A DNA stretch of 64,000 bases from Dryococelus australis (GCA_029891345.1 CM056995.1:82647895-82711894), one strand, 5' to 3'; counted from the stretch's first letter, positions 26,330 to 39,579 are shown. The notes: generated by a model not told the origin, from the letters alone. Made by a program: numbers and translations.

Positions 26330-29280
26330 CCCGTGCGTTTAGACTTCAAACGCGAAAAAAACTCAAGCTAGGCAGGGGCCTTCAGATATAGCCTATTTGC
26401 ATGCATATTGGGTTTACTTTGGCGCAAATGACTCAGTAACGGATGCAATACAGGATCTGGCTGGAACCGACCTCGGGACGCGCAAAGATGTCAACGAATC
26501 CCACTGTGGACTCGTGAGGCTGGCGAGAGCAGGGTGTCATCGTTCATAGACATCCAAGTCCGGTCTCTCGTCATTCAGCGGGACGGTATACCTATGGCTA
26601 CAAATAATTCCAAACTACTGCTAACCGCTAATGATAACATGATCACACCAGATATGACAAAAGGGGTTGGAAACAGAAGTGAATTTGTATGATGGCGGTG
26701 GCACTATTGGGAGTAGATATAACCCCAGTGTTTATAGAAACTCTCCGAGTGGAGTGCTGTGGAGAGATTTGGGCGGCTCTTAACATCAAAATTTTCAGGC
26801 TATTAAAAATTAAAAAAAAAAAAAAACTTTATGTAGTAATGTGGCAAAGACGCACAAAGTGTTTTTTTTTTTGTTTGAAGGTGATAACGTGACAAAAGGT
26901 AGAGATACATCTAAAATCATTACATAAAAAATCCTATATAATTTCACTCGGCTGATCCTGCACTAGGGAGTCGTGATAAGTCTGCGCCCGGGATAGAACT
27001 GTGGACGCGATTGATACTGAGAGGCAGATAGGTGTATGACAGGTGCGACTGCACGGGGCCTCGCCGCCTGGTTGCCTCGCGCCCGGGAAAACATTTTTTT
27101 ATTCAATAATAATACTTAAACATTCTGCATTCGTTTTATAGTGAGTTATATATTTCGCAATAAAATTTGTATATGCAATCATGTTTATTTATAAAAATGT
27201 AAAATGTTTTATCAATAAAATGTTGGGAGCGAGACACGGGCGGTCTGGAGAAGAGCAAATTGTTCGGAAGGTGTGCGAAGGGGGATTAACTAGTTCCGAA
27301 GGGAAGGTCCTCGCAATAAATCTTGCAACCTGGCCTCGCTTTCGTTAGGTACGGCGCTGGAGGCAGGAGTCTGCCAGTGGCGTTTATTCCATATACGCCA
27401 GGTAAACAATGCTTACCATATACATATTGGAAATGTTTGTCCCCATATAGTTTTCGCCTTAACTTTAAACACATTTAATTTTGCAATTCCCGTTTCCGAT
27501 TCGAGAAAAAGAGTTTTCGTAACTCCCGTACTGTATACGCATAGTGCTGCTATCTAGTATTTATTTCCACAACAGGAGAGCGACTAGCAATGAATCGAAC
27601 TCTCAAGCAAGTTTGCGTCCTCCAGTCCCACATTTTTCCTTGGAAAGTGGATGAAAGTGTTCGGGAAAACGGGAATTTTCTTATAATTTGTAATTTATCT
27701 CAGAATAATATTCAGTTTAATTATTATTACTTTAATTTCGTTTCCATTTTTATAACTAATGTTAGTTATTATAAAACGGTAAATACACGTGGAGGATAAG
27801 CAAAGTTGGAAGTTGCGTTTGTTAGTAAAAATAGCTTACCATGTAAAAAAACTCGCTACACGTCACTGGAGTCTGCACCACTGAATCATCAGTTGGAACA
27901 AGCTGTATAAGGCATGCGGGGTAGAGAGCGCATGTCAGATACACTAGAAGCCACCCTCCGTGTTCCAACATTGCACTGTTTTGCTGTCAACAAGAAAATC
28001 AGAAAAATTGTAGCTACACGTTAACATAAATGGGATGTTGCTACACTCGCTCTAACCAAGTTTTAATTAAATTAAGTATATTCAATTATTAAGTCAAAGT
28101 CTGTTGTAATTCAAATGTAAACAAACACGTTCGTCACCGTTGACAGCATGTGACCCGAACAGCTGTTTCGGCGATGGATGAGTCAGTGTGACGGATATAC
28201 GCAGAAGTAAATACAGTGAACATAGTGTAATGTTTATGACGTAATGTAATAGTCAACATAGCAAGAAACCAACGTTGTTGAAGTTTTCTCTCGTTCTTTA
28301 CCTCAGATCAGAGTAGTCATAGGAATTGCTTCGAATACCAGTCTGCATACAGAGGTCAACTTTCCACTCGCCCTCGAGGCATGTTAATACGACCATACGA
28401 ACTGATTCGCAAGAGAAAGCTAAATACAATACGAAAAAATTGTTTGGTGCTACCACGAGTTAAAGGAAAGTATTCCCATCAACGTAAAGTTTTCGCATCA
28501 TAGTAAAGTTTTCTTAAGTTCAATATGTCTGAAGTTGTTGCTAACGCACTAGCCGAAATAATATTTACACTCGCGCAGTTTAATTGAATCATCGACTTTG
28601 GTGTTCAGGTTTAACCCGTGAAATAAGTTTGGTAATAACGACGTAGTATTTGAAGCCGGAATTTGTATTCAGCAGTACCAAATACGAATATACTACAACT
28701 AGATCTGTGGGCCGAACGAACTCTACGTGATAAAAATATATACAAAGATAACTTTTTTCATTTGAAAGTTTGAGCAGAACCTTACCTTTTACAGTGGGCA
28801 TAAAATTATTCGAATTTTGGGATTATATTATGTTTCTCAACCTTATCTAGAATAACTATAATTTCATGGGGAATTTCATTTACTGCTTCTTTTTTTTTTT
28901 TGTCGCCAGGCTTAGTTCCCTAACTGTTTTACAAAACAGTTTTAATGTAAATATCAAAACAGAAAACATGAAAGCACAACATTAGGCCTAACAGTGGAAC
29001 AGTAAGAGCACATCAGAGTTTTGATTAAAGTTTGAAACCAGTTTTAAAGCTTGTGCAACTTCCAGCAAGTATGATAAACTATAATTGGTTTCTAGAAATT
29101 TTTACAATATTTGTAACATTTTTGTTACAATTCATTCATTGCCAAGGTGTTCTGGGAAAAATTATTGCTGAAAATAGCACACGGTAAGGATGTAGAACGC
29201 CTACTAAAAGCTGGGAGACCCACCTTAAACTCATTGAGTTACATGCGTTTGTATCATTTTCAGGGAACAAAAAAAAGCGG
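26330..29280. other. no gene recognised
   Basis: Mid-GC at 26350-26600, AT-rich afterwards. No domain-bearing frame and no repeat family shared with the rest of the window. Confidence 0.5.
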
Positions 29281-29284
29281 CTGA

Positions 29285-29514
29285 TATAGGCCGTTCACGG
29301 TAAAGTAAGCACTTTTGAAGCCCTATTTACCTTTTTCTTTTAGCCAATTTATATCCTTCCGCCACTTATGAATGCAAAGCCTGCCACGTGAGTAATAAAC
29401 ACAATGTATACATTCACCATAGTCCGAGGCCACAATGAAATGTATTTATTGGTGATTATGTCTGATGAAACAGCTTCAAAAAGTGCTCACTCACTTTACC
29501 GTGGACGGCCTATA
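29285..29514 (-). mobile_element. family A MITE, internally deleted (230 bp)
   Basis: Both termini are present (TATAGGCCGTTCACGGTAAA and CTTTACCGTGGACGGCCTAT) around a shortened interior. Confidence 0.75.
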
Positions 29515-29963
29515 CGTAATTTAGCGAGACAACAAGCGGAAGTTATATTTTGTTTTGGCGGCGGCGCGCGGCGGAGAGTTTTATTTCTTCGTGAGTGGGC
29601 AGAGTGTGTGTGCACATCTACTTCATGGCGCTGTTTGCTTACCAAAGCCGCTGCCAGGAGACGAGGGAGGGGTCCATGCAGTCTGTTTGCGGGTGCCACT
29701 CTCGTGCCATGCACGCACGCTAACCACAAAAGACGCCGCTCTCGTTTTCAAATAAGGACGGCTAAGTTCGCCAAAGTGCTCTTAATTAAAAACCGAGGCT
29801 GTGTGTCCGAATAGCCAGTCTACAACGTGTTTTAAAAAAAAATGGCGGATTGTAACACCATGCTTGCGTAGAGAAGAGAAAACTGAAGAAATTATACGGG
29901 TAATTTTTTTATGGCCAACAGTTTGGCCTCGGCAGCCTCGCGGATCTAGTGTATGTGATCCGG

Positions 29964-30190
29964 GTGTGGGGCCGTGGTGATGCGGTGGTTAGATTACTCG
30001 CCTCCCAAATTGACGAACCGGGTTCGATTCCATGTGGGAATCGTGCCGGACGATGCTGCTGGTCAGCGGGTTTTCTCTGAGATTTCCTGTTTCTCCCACC
30101 CTTGCATTCCAGCGCTGCTCCATACTCACCTCGCTTCACCCTCATCGGTTCTCAAGACCTCGATGTCGAGAGCCGGCCCCAGAAATACGG
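29964..30190 (+). mobile_element. SINE S1, copy 4
   Basis: Well preserved: head GTGGTGATGCGGTGGTTAGA, B box GGGTTCGATTCC (30019-30030), body GGTCAGCGGGTTTTCTCTGA and CTCACCTCGCTTCACCCTCA. A family A MITE sits at its 3' end. Confidence 0.8.
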
Positions 30191-30193
30191 CTG

Positions 30194-30632
30194 TAGGTTG
30201 TTCACGGTAAAAAAAAAAAGATCACTTTTGAAAGCCCTGCTTAAGATCTACTTGTATGCACATTATGTATTCTTCCGCCTTATGCAAAATTAACATTGCC
30301 ATAAGCCTCATCACTTTACGCTTTATTCATGCGTCGGTCAAGTAAAACTGCGACACTTTTAGAAAAGTAAATATTATACAATTCTGCTCCGTTTCCCACT
30401 TCGGTGTATGAAAAAAAAAAACGGGAAGCGAAAGAAATAATTTAAGTTATCACAAATTGTTACCAAACACTTTTTATTCGACGTTAAGATATGGAACTAT
30501 TTCCCATTCATCATTACCAACTGCACTGAGCAAATATCACTCAGTGCGCTCATTAAAATGCATACGTTCAGGGGCAATGACTTTTTTCAAATGTTAATTT
30601 CAAAAGTGCTCACTTTATAGAGAACAGCCTTT
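30194..30632 (-). mobile_element. family A MITE, full length
   Basis: Reverse orientation with all family blocks. A short A-run has expanded inside the left inverted repeat (GGTAAAAAAAAAAAGATCAC). It lies immediately after the 3' end of the SINE at 29964-30190. Confidence 0.8.
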
Positions 30633-31267
30633 AACGTGCATGACTATTATTAGTGAAGATGTTGCATATTCGATCCAATACTGACTGCAGCTCCTGACGT
30701 GCAGTGAAGCTGAGTTGCGAATGGTATTTTCAAGATGTCATATATTCTATAAACATTGTCTTAGTGCCTTCCAACATAGTTAAAAGCGGCTTTTCAGACT
30801 GCAGTATCTTAGACACACTGTGGTGCAAAACTGTTTTTAAGGCGTTTATATACAAAAGTGGATAACTTTACACATGTATTCAGTTCCATTTTAATATTGT
30901 GGAATGAGAAACACATAACTGTTAAAGTCCCCAAAACATACTGTATGTAAGTTTTCTCTTCGAATACATTTATATACCTTTGTGATGACCTCATGAATTT
31001 CCCGTGTGTGCTATGCAGATTACAACTTTGCTCGGCACATTATAGCACCGTCGGTAAACAAACCATTATCAACGTAGTTCCAAATTGAGCCATAATGAAA
31101 TACTAATTAATAAATTACTAACTTGATTGCTACACGGCCTAAACCACTGGCCAATCGCGGGTCTTAATAATATCCCTCTTATGCGCGGGTTGTTTAGGGA
31201 TTTACGTACAATGTGAGGAATTAGGGAATACACACATTCCGGATCTGTACCAGCATCTGCTTGTTAC

Positions 31268-31345
31268 TGGGGTGGATAACTAGTTGAAAAAAATAGCCCC
31301 TTGGAATTGTCTGGGATCAAACCCAATACTCCACCACCAAACAAG
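31268..31345 (-). mobile_element. degenerate tRNA-SINE fragment
   Basis: Minus strand AGCTGAGCTTGTTTGGTGGT with a B-box-like GGGTTTGATCCC. Weak. Confidence 0.35.
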
Positions 31346-33631
31346 CTCAGCTAGTATAATGTAAAAATATCAAATAAATAAATATTATCATGGTTACCAT
31401 CACGATTAATAGTTCTCGAAAATTTTACAAATAACACCTTTCTGATGAACTGTAGACTTTACAATTAAAATTAAATAAAAAATTTCCGTCGTGCGCGAAA
31501 TATACCGTCATATCGCTTCTTCCCCAACAACCTACAAGGGGCTCAGAGAAATTGACGCAATACTAAGATATGTAAGAAAGGTTTTAATGATGTTACTTGC
31601 TTGCCACGTTATCCTGATAACAGCATTCTCCGGTTTTGAAACGACGAGTCCTCTATTTTAATTGGTTAGTAGTCTCTTTGGGCTGTGTGCACATCAGCCG
31701 ATTTAGATAGAAGAGAGATGCCCGTCGTGTTAAATACTTGAAGCTCAATATCACTGTTGGGTGTCACGAAGATACGCGCCCACTGCTCTTTCTGAGGCAG
31801 TCTCGATCTAAGGATGCTGATTGGAGCATCGTGAATACCGTCGTACTAGGGGGGCGGGGGGCGTTTAGAGTTTATGGGAATGCATTCGCGTCTACAGGCG
31901 TAGACTATAAGACTATATCGTTTTTTGGTCTAGCATAGCAAACCGGTAAAGCCAAGTCAGCGGACAATGACCAGACAAATGTCAATATTTCCACACAAAC
32001 AATAATTGTGTAGAACATCGTCGCAGTCATTTGTTTAACACGGAGGTTCCCTGCTGACGAATGCACTTTTTGGCAGTTCTGGAGGCAGTCCTGGTTACTG
32101 ATGTTTCCATGGATACAGCAGTGTCTATCCTCACCGCAGATGATATTTAGATAAACACACTCAGCTGACTGACAACCTCCCCAGTATGTCTAGAGAAAAT
32201 ATTTTTTTACGTGGAAAATAACTTTAACCAAAGCTACTTTCAGAATTGTGAAAAAAGGGCACTGGTTCGTGGGACAGTGTGTACCAACAACCTTACACAC
32301 ACGAATACCCCTACATATATTATTCTTTCCCTGGCAGCCTATTAATATCGCCGTTACGTATTTAGTTATTACATGGAAGGAAAAGTTTAGAATAAATAAT
32401 AAAACTCAAACCTACCAATACTTACACCTAGTGAATATCAAGGACAATTTTATTTGCATAATGAATCTCAAGGACAATTTCAATTGCATAATTAAACACA
32501 GTTGTCCCTGACAATCTTTGTGGAAATGCTATCAAAACTTAAATCGAATTAAATAAATAAGAACGTGATTTTACAAAAATAAATAAATACACTACACTGA
32601 GATCAGTCACGAACCACGGAAAAATTCGTATCGCCTAAATAATTTTTAACGTACTAGCTTTCCTTTGGAAAATAAAGGGATCGGAACAAAGAACATAACA
32701 TGGTGACAACCAACAGCCCAAATTATTTCAGGAAACTCTCTAAGTAACTTAGTTCAAATAGAAATCAGTCGTGAGAATATCTCAAAAAAATACATATTTA
32801 ACAAACAAAAAAGTTTACAAGTTTTAAAATGGTGATATGAAATACAAACGTTTCGTCTGTAATTACTTATTTTGTCAATACAAAATACTATTTAAATAAT
32901 TTTTCTCGCAATCATTTAACAAAAACGCGCTATATTTGACGAAATCAGGGAAACGCATTTCACCCGAGCTTAGTACATGTCACAATGAAGAAAATCCACT
33001 AACTACGGTGCAATCGTGAAGTAGAGTACTTTCAAGGCACGTCAGTTTGGCTTCAGTTTTACGTTGCTCGTCTCAAACGGAGAAAGGCGAACGTCTCTGA
33101 CGCGACTCGACGGCTCTCACCTGTGGCCCGACCTCGCCAAATGAAAGCCTGCTATTCAAAGTCTGAATCACTACGCCAAGTGGCCTCTATTGCCCTTTCA
33201 GAACATTCCTCAGAAGGTGATGCTGCAGCTATAGGAGAAGCTAAACTGTTAAAAATTTCCGTATACTTACGGAATGTTTTACGGAAATGTACAATGTATA
33301 TACGGAAAGGTTATCCGTAATGACGAAAAACGGAGCTAGTTCGTAAACAAAAAATACGGAAAGTATCAATATTCCCTTTGGCTTCGAGTTACGGGGATGG
33401 ACAATTCCGATTTTACACGAAGCTTTTTTCACTACTGTAACAAAAAAATTATCATTTCTGCGGCAGTTAAGGTTATCCACGCGACTATGACCTATTCTTT
33501 CAAACATTAAAAAATAACACTAGGCGTCTGTAACATTTAGCAACACTAAAAATACACTAAATTTAATAGAGAGTGAAGTTTTGCTTTTGCCTTTCGAATA
33601 CAACTACATAAGTTACACCACACTTTTCAAG

Positions 33632-33710
33632 GGAGAGTTGTAGGTTGCTGGTTAGAGTCGCGAACTGGCGATTTTTTTACTCGGGTTCAAACCTCACTTA
33701 AGTACAAAAT
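33632..33710 (+). mobile_element. degenerate tRNA-like sequence
   Basis: GTTGCTGGTTAGAGTCGCGA followed by TCGGGTTCAAACCTC about 30 bases later. A T-run in the middle rules out an intact tRNA. Confidence 0.3.
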
Positions 33711-34028
33711 ATTTTAACTTTATTAATAACATTTTTTATAAACAGTAGAACACCCACATAAGGGTGTACGGAAAGTACTGAAAAATAACTTGGAAATTAA
33801 CGGAGAGGTTCCGTGAAATTTACGAAAAGTCCGTTCCTGAATATTAAGGAGAGTTTACGGACACTTCTGGATAAATTTTTCCCAGCACTTTTACGTAAAA
33901 CGAAGGAATTGTTTTTAAAAAGTGTAAGGGGCATGGCATACCTGATGGGCCTGCATCACCAGTATCACAAAACTCCCTCGGAGCAGACTCTTCTAACAAG
34001 TCAGTCAAGCTCATTGCTGAATTGGAAC

Positions 34029-35593
34029 TATAGTTGATTCACGGTATCTTCCGCCTTCTCTGAAGCCCTGCTAAAGTTCTACTTCCAGGATATTCCTCCG
34101 CCTCGTACAAACTAAGCTTAGCTAAGTCTGGAAGATTACACCAGAGGGACAACGCACCGGATTAGTGCGCACTCTGTTGTAACAGTATTTTATATAAGAA
34201 CTAATTATTACTAGGCGCTACCAACATACATGTTTTCTCACTGTTTTTATTCTAATTATTTATAAATGAAGCATTACAATTTATAGATAAAATATGAATA
34301 GCATTTAAATTTAACATTAAAAAAAAGTCGCTTTTATGATCACAAGTATAAAACGTTTATGAAATGCGGTATATGTAGGAAACAACCACGCACGTCATAT
34401 ATGGGAAGGTTTTTCAAAGGTTTGATTCGAAAAGGCCGAAGAAACCATGAATTGACTATATCAGATGAAATGCTTATTATTTCAGGTTCATCAAACCTTT
34501 CACTTTTTATGGTAGGCCGGCCTTCACATTCCCAAAATGGACGGTCGGCCTCAATAACTACAACTCGATTCAAAACCCAATCTTTGTCTGGGGGAGGGTC
34601 GTTATAAATGAACCAAATCGGTTTCTTCCAGCAAATTACTTTGCCCAAAACACCTTTAACTGGCAGTCTAACAGACATACCTTCACATAAACGTTTTATG
34701 AAATTATCGTAATAATATTCATGGCTATATTTTCAAATACAAATACACCATAACATTTTTCGTTAAAATCTTGGAAAGTGAATTTCCCAACATCGGGATA
34801 CAAAATTCGCGATCTTTGCAATATTCTATTACAGCAACTGGTTTTTGAGCGAGCGAGTACACATTTGGCATGACGGCGGCAAAAAAGCTCTGCTTCCGGC
34901 GTCTTTGGCAAGGGACTCTCGTCTTACTGTAAGTCTCGGCTTCGATTATTATGCCGGAATTCTTAGTTGTCGTGCCAAAATTTCAGTTTCAAAGGTATTA
35001 TGAAAATGAATTAGTGTAGCAAATTTACAATTAACAATTTTTTTAATACTTGTGTATCTAATTTTCACTGCGTTATTTCCTACTTGCAGAAAGGAAAAAC
35101 TTACTATAAATATTTTAGAGCAAGCAGTTAGAACACAATTAAAATTACGCACAAAAAATATATATAGTACATTCGCAGTCTCTTCGACCTTTTGAAGGAA
35201 ACCTTTGGAAAATCTCCCCATGTATGACGTTTTTGGTTATTTACAACATATGCCATATATTAGAAGTGTTTTATACTTGTGTTGATGAAAGTTACTTTTA
35301 TTTTTTTGTTAAATTGAGATGTTATTCATATTTTATCTATAAATTATAATGCTTCATTTATAAATAATTTGAATAAAAACAGGGAGAAAATACGTATATT
35401 GGTAGCGCCTAGTGAGGAATAGTTCTTATACGAAATACTGTTACACTGAGCGCGCACGAATGTGGTGCGTTGTCCCATTGGTGTAATTTTCCAGACTTCG
35501 TTAAGCTTAGTTTGCACGGGGCGAAGGAATATCCTGGAAGTAGAACTTTAGCAGGACTTCAGAAAAGGCTGAAGTAACCGTGAATGGATTATA
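34029..35593. mobile_element. composite foldback: two inverted family B units around about 700 bp
   Basis: A complete family B unit in plus orientation (34029-34460) and one in minus orientation (35163-35593) enclose 702 bp of unrelated DNA. Outer ends are TATAGTTGATTCACGGT and ACCGTGAATGGATTATA. Inner ends also keep the family B terminus (GAATTGACTATA and TATAGTACATTCGC). The arms stay collinear for about 430 bp, so the single strand could form a very long hairpin. The core carries minus-strand open frames that belong to neither arm. Confidence 0.8.
34470..34911 (-). pseudogene. unrecognised protein-coding remnant between the family B arms
   Basis: Two minus-strand frames follow each other. 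The upstream one reads KTPEAELFCRRHAKCVLARS and then QDFNEKCYGVFVFENIA. The downstream one reads YYDNFIKRLCEGMSVRLPVK, then WFIYNDPPPDKDW and DRPFWECEGRPTIKSERF. They overlap near 34690-34720 in different frames, as after a single frameshift or an unrecognised splice. Amino-acid composition (charged, Pro/Trp/Cys in clusters) looks coding rather than random, but I recognise no family. It could be a captured host fragment or part of an unknown transposase. Confidence 0.4.
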
Positions 35594-35599
35594 GTGTAA

Positions 35600-35775
35600 T
35601 TATGGCTGCATCAAAACAGAAAAATTTTGGTTTTCACATCAAATTATCCAAAAAAAAATATTTAGTGTATTTTTTGTATTCCAGGGATATGCCATAACAT
35701 ACAATGCATACAAGCTGAGCAATGTTTGGCACAAATATAACATAATTAATGTTTTGGTAGCCAACACACTTAAGG
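35600..35775 (+). repeat. family G repeat, copy 1
   Basis: Contains GGCTGCATCAAAACAGAAAA, CACATCAAATTATCC, CATACAATGCATA and AGCAATGTTTGGCACAAATA, shared with 40895-41060 and, inverted, with 40190-40350. It directly adjoins the right end of the composite foldback. Confidence 0.6.
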
Positions 35776-36055
35776 GCCCTGCCTGGCTGGCGCAGGAAGT
35801 GCATTGCAGGGGTTTGGTAGGAAACTCGTGATTAAAAAACAGTTCGATATGTTGTAGTGATGTCTAAATACACGTTTTCGTTCTCATTTCAAACTCGAAG
35901 TTTTTTTTTGGCGTGAATATGGGTAAAACGAGCGTTTTCACAATCAGTTATAGATGCTAAATTTTCTACACAGAAATTTCAGGGTTGTCTTCAGACACGC
36001 ATCGTAATTTTGTCTGTATTGAGGTGCCATAAAAAAATACCGGGTCAGAGTTCAA

Positions 36056-36350
36056 CCCACTCAAACCCAGCGTACACAATTGTGTACATTACGCACGTGT
36101 AGGTAATTTGTGGCCTGTTCTGTACACTGCGAAGCACAATGACCAATTAGCATACTTGTAGGTAAATTATTCGCAAACCGTCTTACTGGTCTAAGCCATA
36201 ATTGGTTCATATTACTGTAGCTGAACATACAGCCCACAACTCATTGGTTGAAAAAAGAAACAAATGCTGTGTCGACTTAAGTATAACACACGCCATAAAC
36301 TTTTTTGTTTCCGACAACTGAAACAGTAAATTAAAGTGGGTCAGGAAGGG
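36056..36350 (-). mobile_element. family C TTAA-type MITE, second copy
   Basis: 295 bp with ends CCCACTCAAACCCAG and TGGGTCAGGAAGGG, flanked by TCAA and TTAA (one change). The same palindrome GTACACAATTGTGTAC is at 36072-36087. Orientation is opposite to the copy at 55627. Confidence 0.75.
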
Positions 36351-36359
36351 TTAAAGCGA

Positions 36360-38416
36360 CGTCCAGGCGAGTCGTCGACGAAAAGACTGCACATAGAGGC
36401 GATGCGGCAAGTGGTGAGTGAGCGTGAATAGGCCTTATAACTCACGCGTTTTGATGTCTAGAACGCATAAAATGATACAGGGTAGGCGGGAAGGGCGTTA
36501 ATTAAAATATTTCCTAAGAGCTGAGGGGACATTTTTAATGAACTCGAGACTTTTTGGAGATTCGCTTTTCCCAGTAAAGTGGTTTATATGTGGTGGTTGA
36601 AATATCTACGTACTAGCTTATCTGATGTGAAATTAAGAACACCAGTGGCGGCACGAAATTTTGCGTTACCTACCCCGGAAATCTGGGTTTTTGTCAGTCA
36701 GCATATCGCAGTTGTCTGCCTATGGCCTCGTGTTTTCCAGCCAGTGACTTCCATCTGAAGTATACATCAAGCTTCGTTGTTATAATTTGTACGAGGGAAC
36801 GAAATGTTTCAGTCATCGAACAGTATTATTCTTCAGATAGGTAAACCACTTTCTCTGACAGGGAAAATATTTTCTGAGATGGGGAATTCACTTACACCCT
36901 CCAACCACCCAAAAGAGTTGATTCGCACAATGTAGGCTGGCGCCTTAACCCACAGCAGTTGGTGGAGTTTCGAGGAGTGAGAGTTGGGGAAGACGCTCAC
37001 CACGTGGAAGTAGCGGATCCTCGTCCTGTGCGCGGCAGGACCTCTCCAGTGGGCGACGTACCCCTGCACCAGTCACCCCCTCCTGCTACTGTGCCTTGGA
37101 GAATGGGGTGGGGGGGTGACAGTCTGAACCTCCCCCTCAACCCCCAAGAGAGCTGTGTTTGCCGCGCGGTTATTTCGCCCGGGCTGCACTCGCGCAAAAC
37201 GAGGGGGTTGAGGAAGGAGCAAGAGGGAAAGAGCGGTAAGGAATGGAAAAGGTGGAGTGGGTGAGGGATGGTGGGGGTGCTCGTTACTTATCCCTGGGAG
37301 CTTGTTAACTTGCTCATTAGGCCCTCCCGTCCTGGCCCCGCCAGACTACTGCCTAATTAGACGGAACGGCGACGCCAATCAACGTCTGCCAGCCAATTTA
37401 GGACTTTTTCCATCAAATAACAAACTACGTGCACGCACACACACACACACACGTGTGCGGGGAAGAAAAGGTGTTTATTGTGGCTCGACAATATTTATTT
37501 CTTGCCCCTGGAAGTCTCCTCGAGGTGACGTACTTTATCCTGGCGCGGCGTGGGTCCTATCGTTTAAGGCCTTTCTCACACGGAGCGGATGAGGCATTTA
37601 AGTACGGGCGCAGCTTCCACCCACGTCGTGTGAAAACTTGCATTTCGTCACATGGACAAAACATGTGCCGACGGCCATACCTCCCTGGTAACCTGGCGCT
37701 GATCACAGTGGTTCGACGGGGCGTGGCGGAATCAGCACTTGGATGGGTGACCATCCGAAGAACGCTCCAATAGCTGAAAGCGCACATCAAACGCTAGGTA
37801 GGCCCACCAGGGTCATCGCAAGTTTAGTGTCGACCAGGATATTCCACCCAACACGCCCCAGGGTGGGACACCAGGCACAAGCGGCCCGTTGGACAAAACA
37901 TGTATTTATGTGTGGGTGCGGGACAACCGCACAGTTTTGACACTGACTAGCACATCCAGTCGTTGTTCCACCCGTAGACTAAAGACGGGGTAGACCGCTT
38001 ATTCATCTTCTACGTATGTACCCAAAATCGACATACCGCAAAGGAACACATCTATCAAAGTCACATGGTCAAATGAGATTAACGTGTTTACTTATATGAT
38101 AATTTTCAAAAGACATGCTTTTTTTATGGAAATAAAGTACTTTCGCCAAATTAATCTAACTGCATTACAAGTTGGTTAGAGAAAGTATACAAATATCTTA
38201 AATCACTTATTTATGTATCCGTGATCTATCCTCAATCCAATCTGCGCTGTTTTTGCTAGTCGTATAGGCAGAGAAGTATTTCAATGTTGGGACACGGATA
38301 TTGACTGTGCGCAGACAGCGAGATCGGTCTACCTCTTATTTAGTCTATGGTTCCATCCTTCTTCGTGTGAAAGTTCCCGTCGGTCCACACCTACATGCAG
38401 ACGGAAGGTCCACGGG
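36360..38416. other. no gene recognised; GC-rich island 36950-37950
   Basis: The island carries overlapping frames of about 100 codons in several phases on both strands, none with a domain. It contains the 5S-like fragment. Confidence 0.45.
37713..37766 (+). ncRNA. 5S rRNA-like fragment
   Basis: CAGCACTTGGATGGGTGACC (from about 37733) matches the internal control region of animal 5S rRNA, preceded by a GACGGGGCGTGGCGG stretch that aligns with the 5S bases just upstream. The remainder of a 5S gene is absent. It is most likely a 5S-derived SINE remnant or 5S pseudogene. Confidence 0.45.
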
Positions 38417-38420
38417 TTAA

Positions 38421-38904
38421 GATGGCCGCCGAGTTGAATGAATTTTGCACGTCGGAGGCCTAAAAGCGTGGGAGCGCTAGGGGCGAACGAGACACGCGCA
38501 ACCAACTATCCCATCGCCTCTACGCGCAAAGCACTGAACTGGCGCGCAGTCTTGCCGTCGATAACGCTCCTCTGTGAGACTTTCAGCGGAGATTCTACCA
38601 TTTCTGACGTAATAATAAAAATAAAGGTTTGATGCACGTCCCTATTCCTTTTTTGAATGTTTTGTACCGGAATGTTCATACGTAAAAATGACAGTGAAAA
38701 AACATCGTTTGAGCCATTTTCACTATCACGAAAACATACTTTTGAGAGAAATGTAGGTACTGAAAAACGTGTAGAGACGCGTAACGTTTCTTAAATGTTA
38801 TATTCGTAAGCAGACCTAGCTCAGACATGTTGGGTGGTTTGTTAATAAAACGTTTCTGCTGGAGCTCTGCACACCGCTCGGCGGCCTATAACCAGGCGGC
38901 CATC
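38421..38904. mobile_element. TTAA-flanked MITE with GATGGCCGCC ends
   Basis: 484 bp bounded by GATGGCCGCC and GGCGGCCATC (perfect 10-bp inverted repeat) with TTAA on each side (38417-38420, 38905-38908). The interior is non-coding. Confidence 0.65.
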
Positions 38905-39579
38905 TTAATGTTTCCCGCCAAGCGTTTTCGCTCTCTGCCTGAGATTTGTCGCTATCGTGTCCCACTTCGCACGGTTAATCACAGGAAGTCTCGAAGGCAA
39001 CGTTGACTAGGCATACTTCATTTCAACGGACTTTTAAAACACTCATATTATTATATTAGTCGCGATTCCAAATGGTGAGCAACGCCGGCTATCGGCCTCA
39101 TAGCCACGCGTGAAAAATGACGCTACACGAGCTCTTCGCAATACCGCGACGCAGCGACAGCGATGCGATGTGGCGACAGAAACCGGCTCCCAGTAAATTC
39201 GCATATTGCTAGTGACGAATGGCAACCATTTGAGGAAGCACTCTCTGAGCACTACTCGGCAGCGTGTCTGTCGTGAGCGATTGCCTCGCCACAAGAAGGC
39301 GAATAAAGGTAAGAAAAATATGTAAATGTAACAAAAAAAATTGAACTTTAATGTTACAGACCGACTGTCAGCTCACACCGAGAAAACTCTTTCTGTGCAG
39401 AGATGTGTACCATTAACATACAGTTAACGTAATTTGTATGCTTGAATTAGTATTTTTTTTGCAATAAGAGTAAACTGTTGTGACATGCATTATGGCACTG
39501 AAATGTAAAATGACTGAGAAGCAGTATTCTCACACAATTGCAGGACACATGAAGCAGACTGCAGTACGCGCCACGTATC

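Larger units (their letters stand above)
30640..34028. other. no gene recognised; short tandem repeat at about 32437-32496
   Basis: AT-rich. A unit containing CAAGGACAATTT and TTGCATAAT is repeated about twice near 32440-32495. Several TACGGAA/TTCCGTA motifs cluster at 33250-33320 and 33770-33860 around a tRNA-like fragment, perhaps a decayed MITE. Confidence 0.4.

Noticed and set aside
29404-29814. 136-codon plus-strand frame
   Set aside because: Starts inside a family A MITE and runs into low-complexity Arg-rich sequence; no homology recognised.
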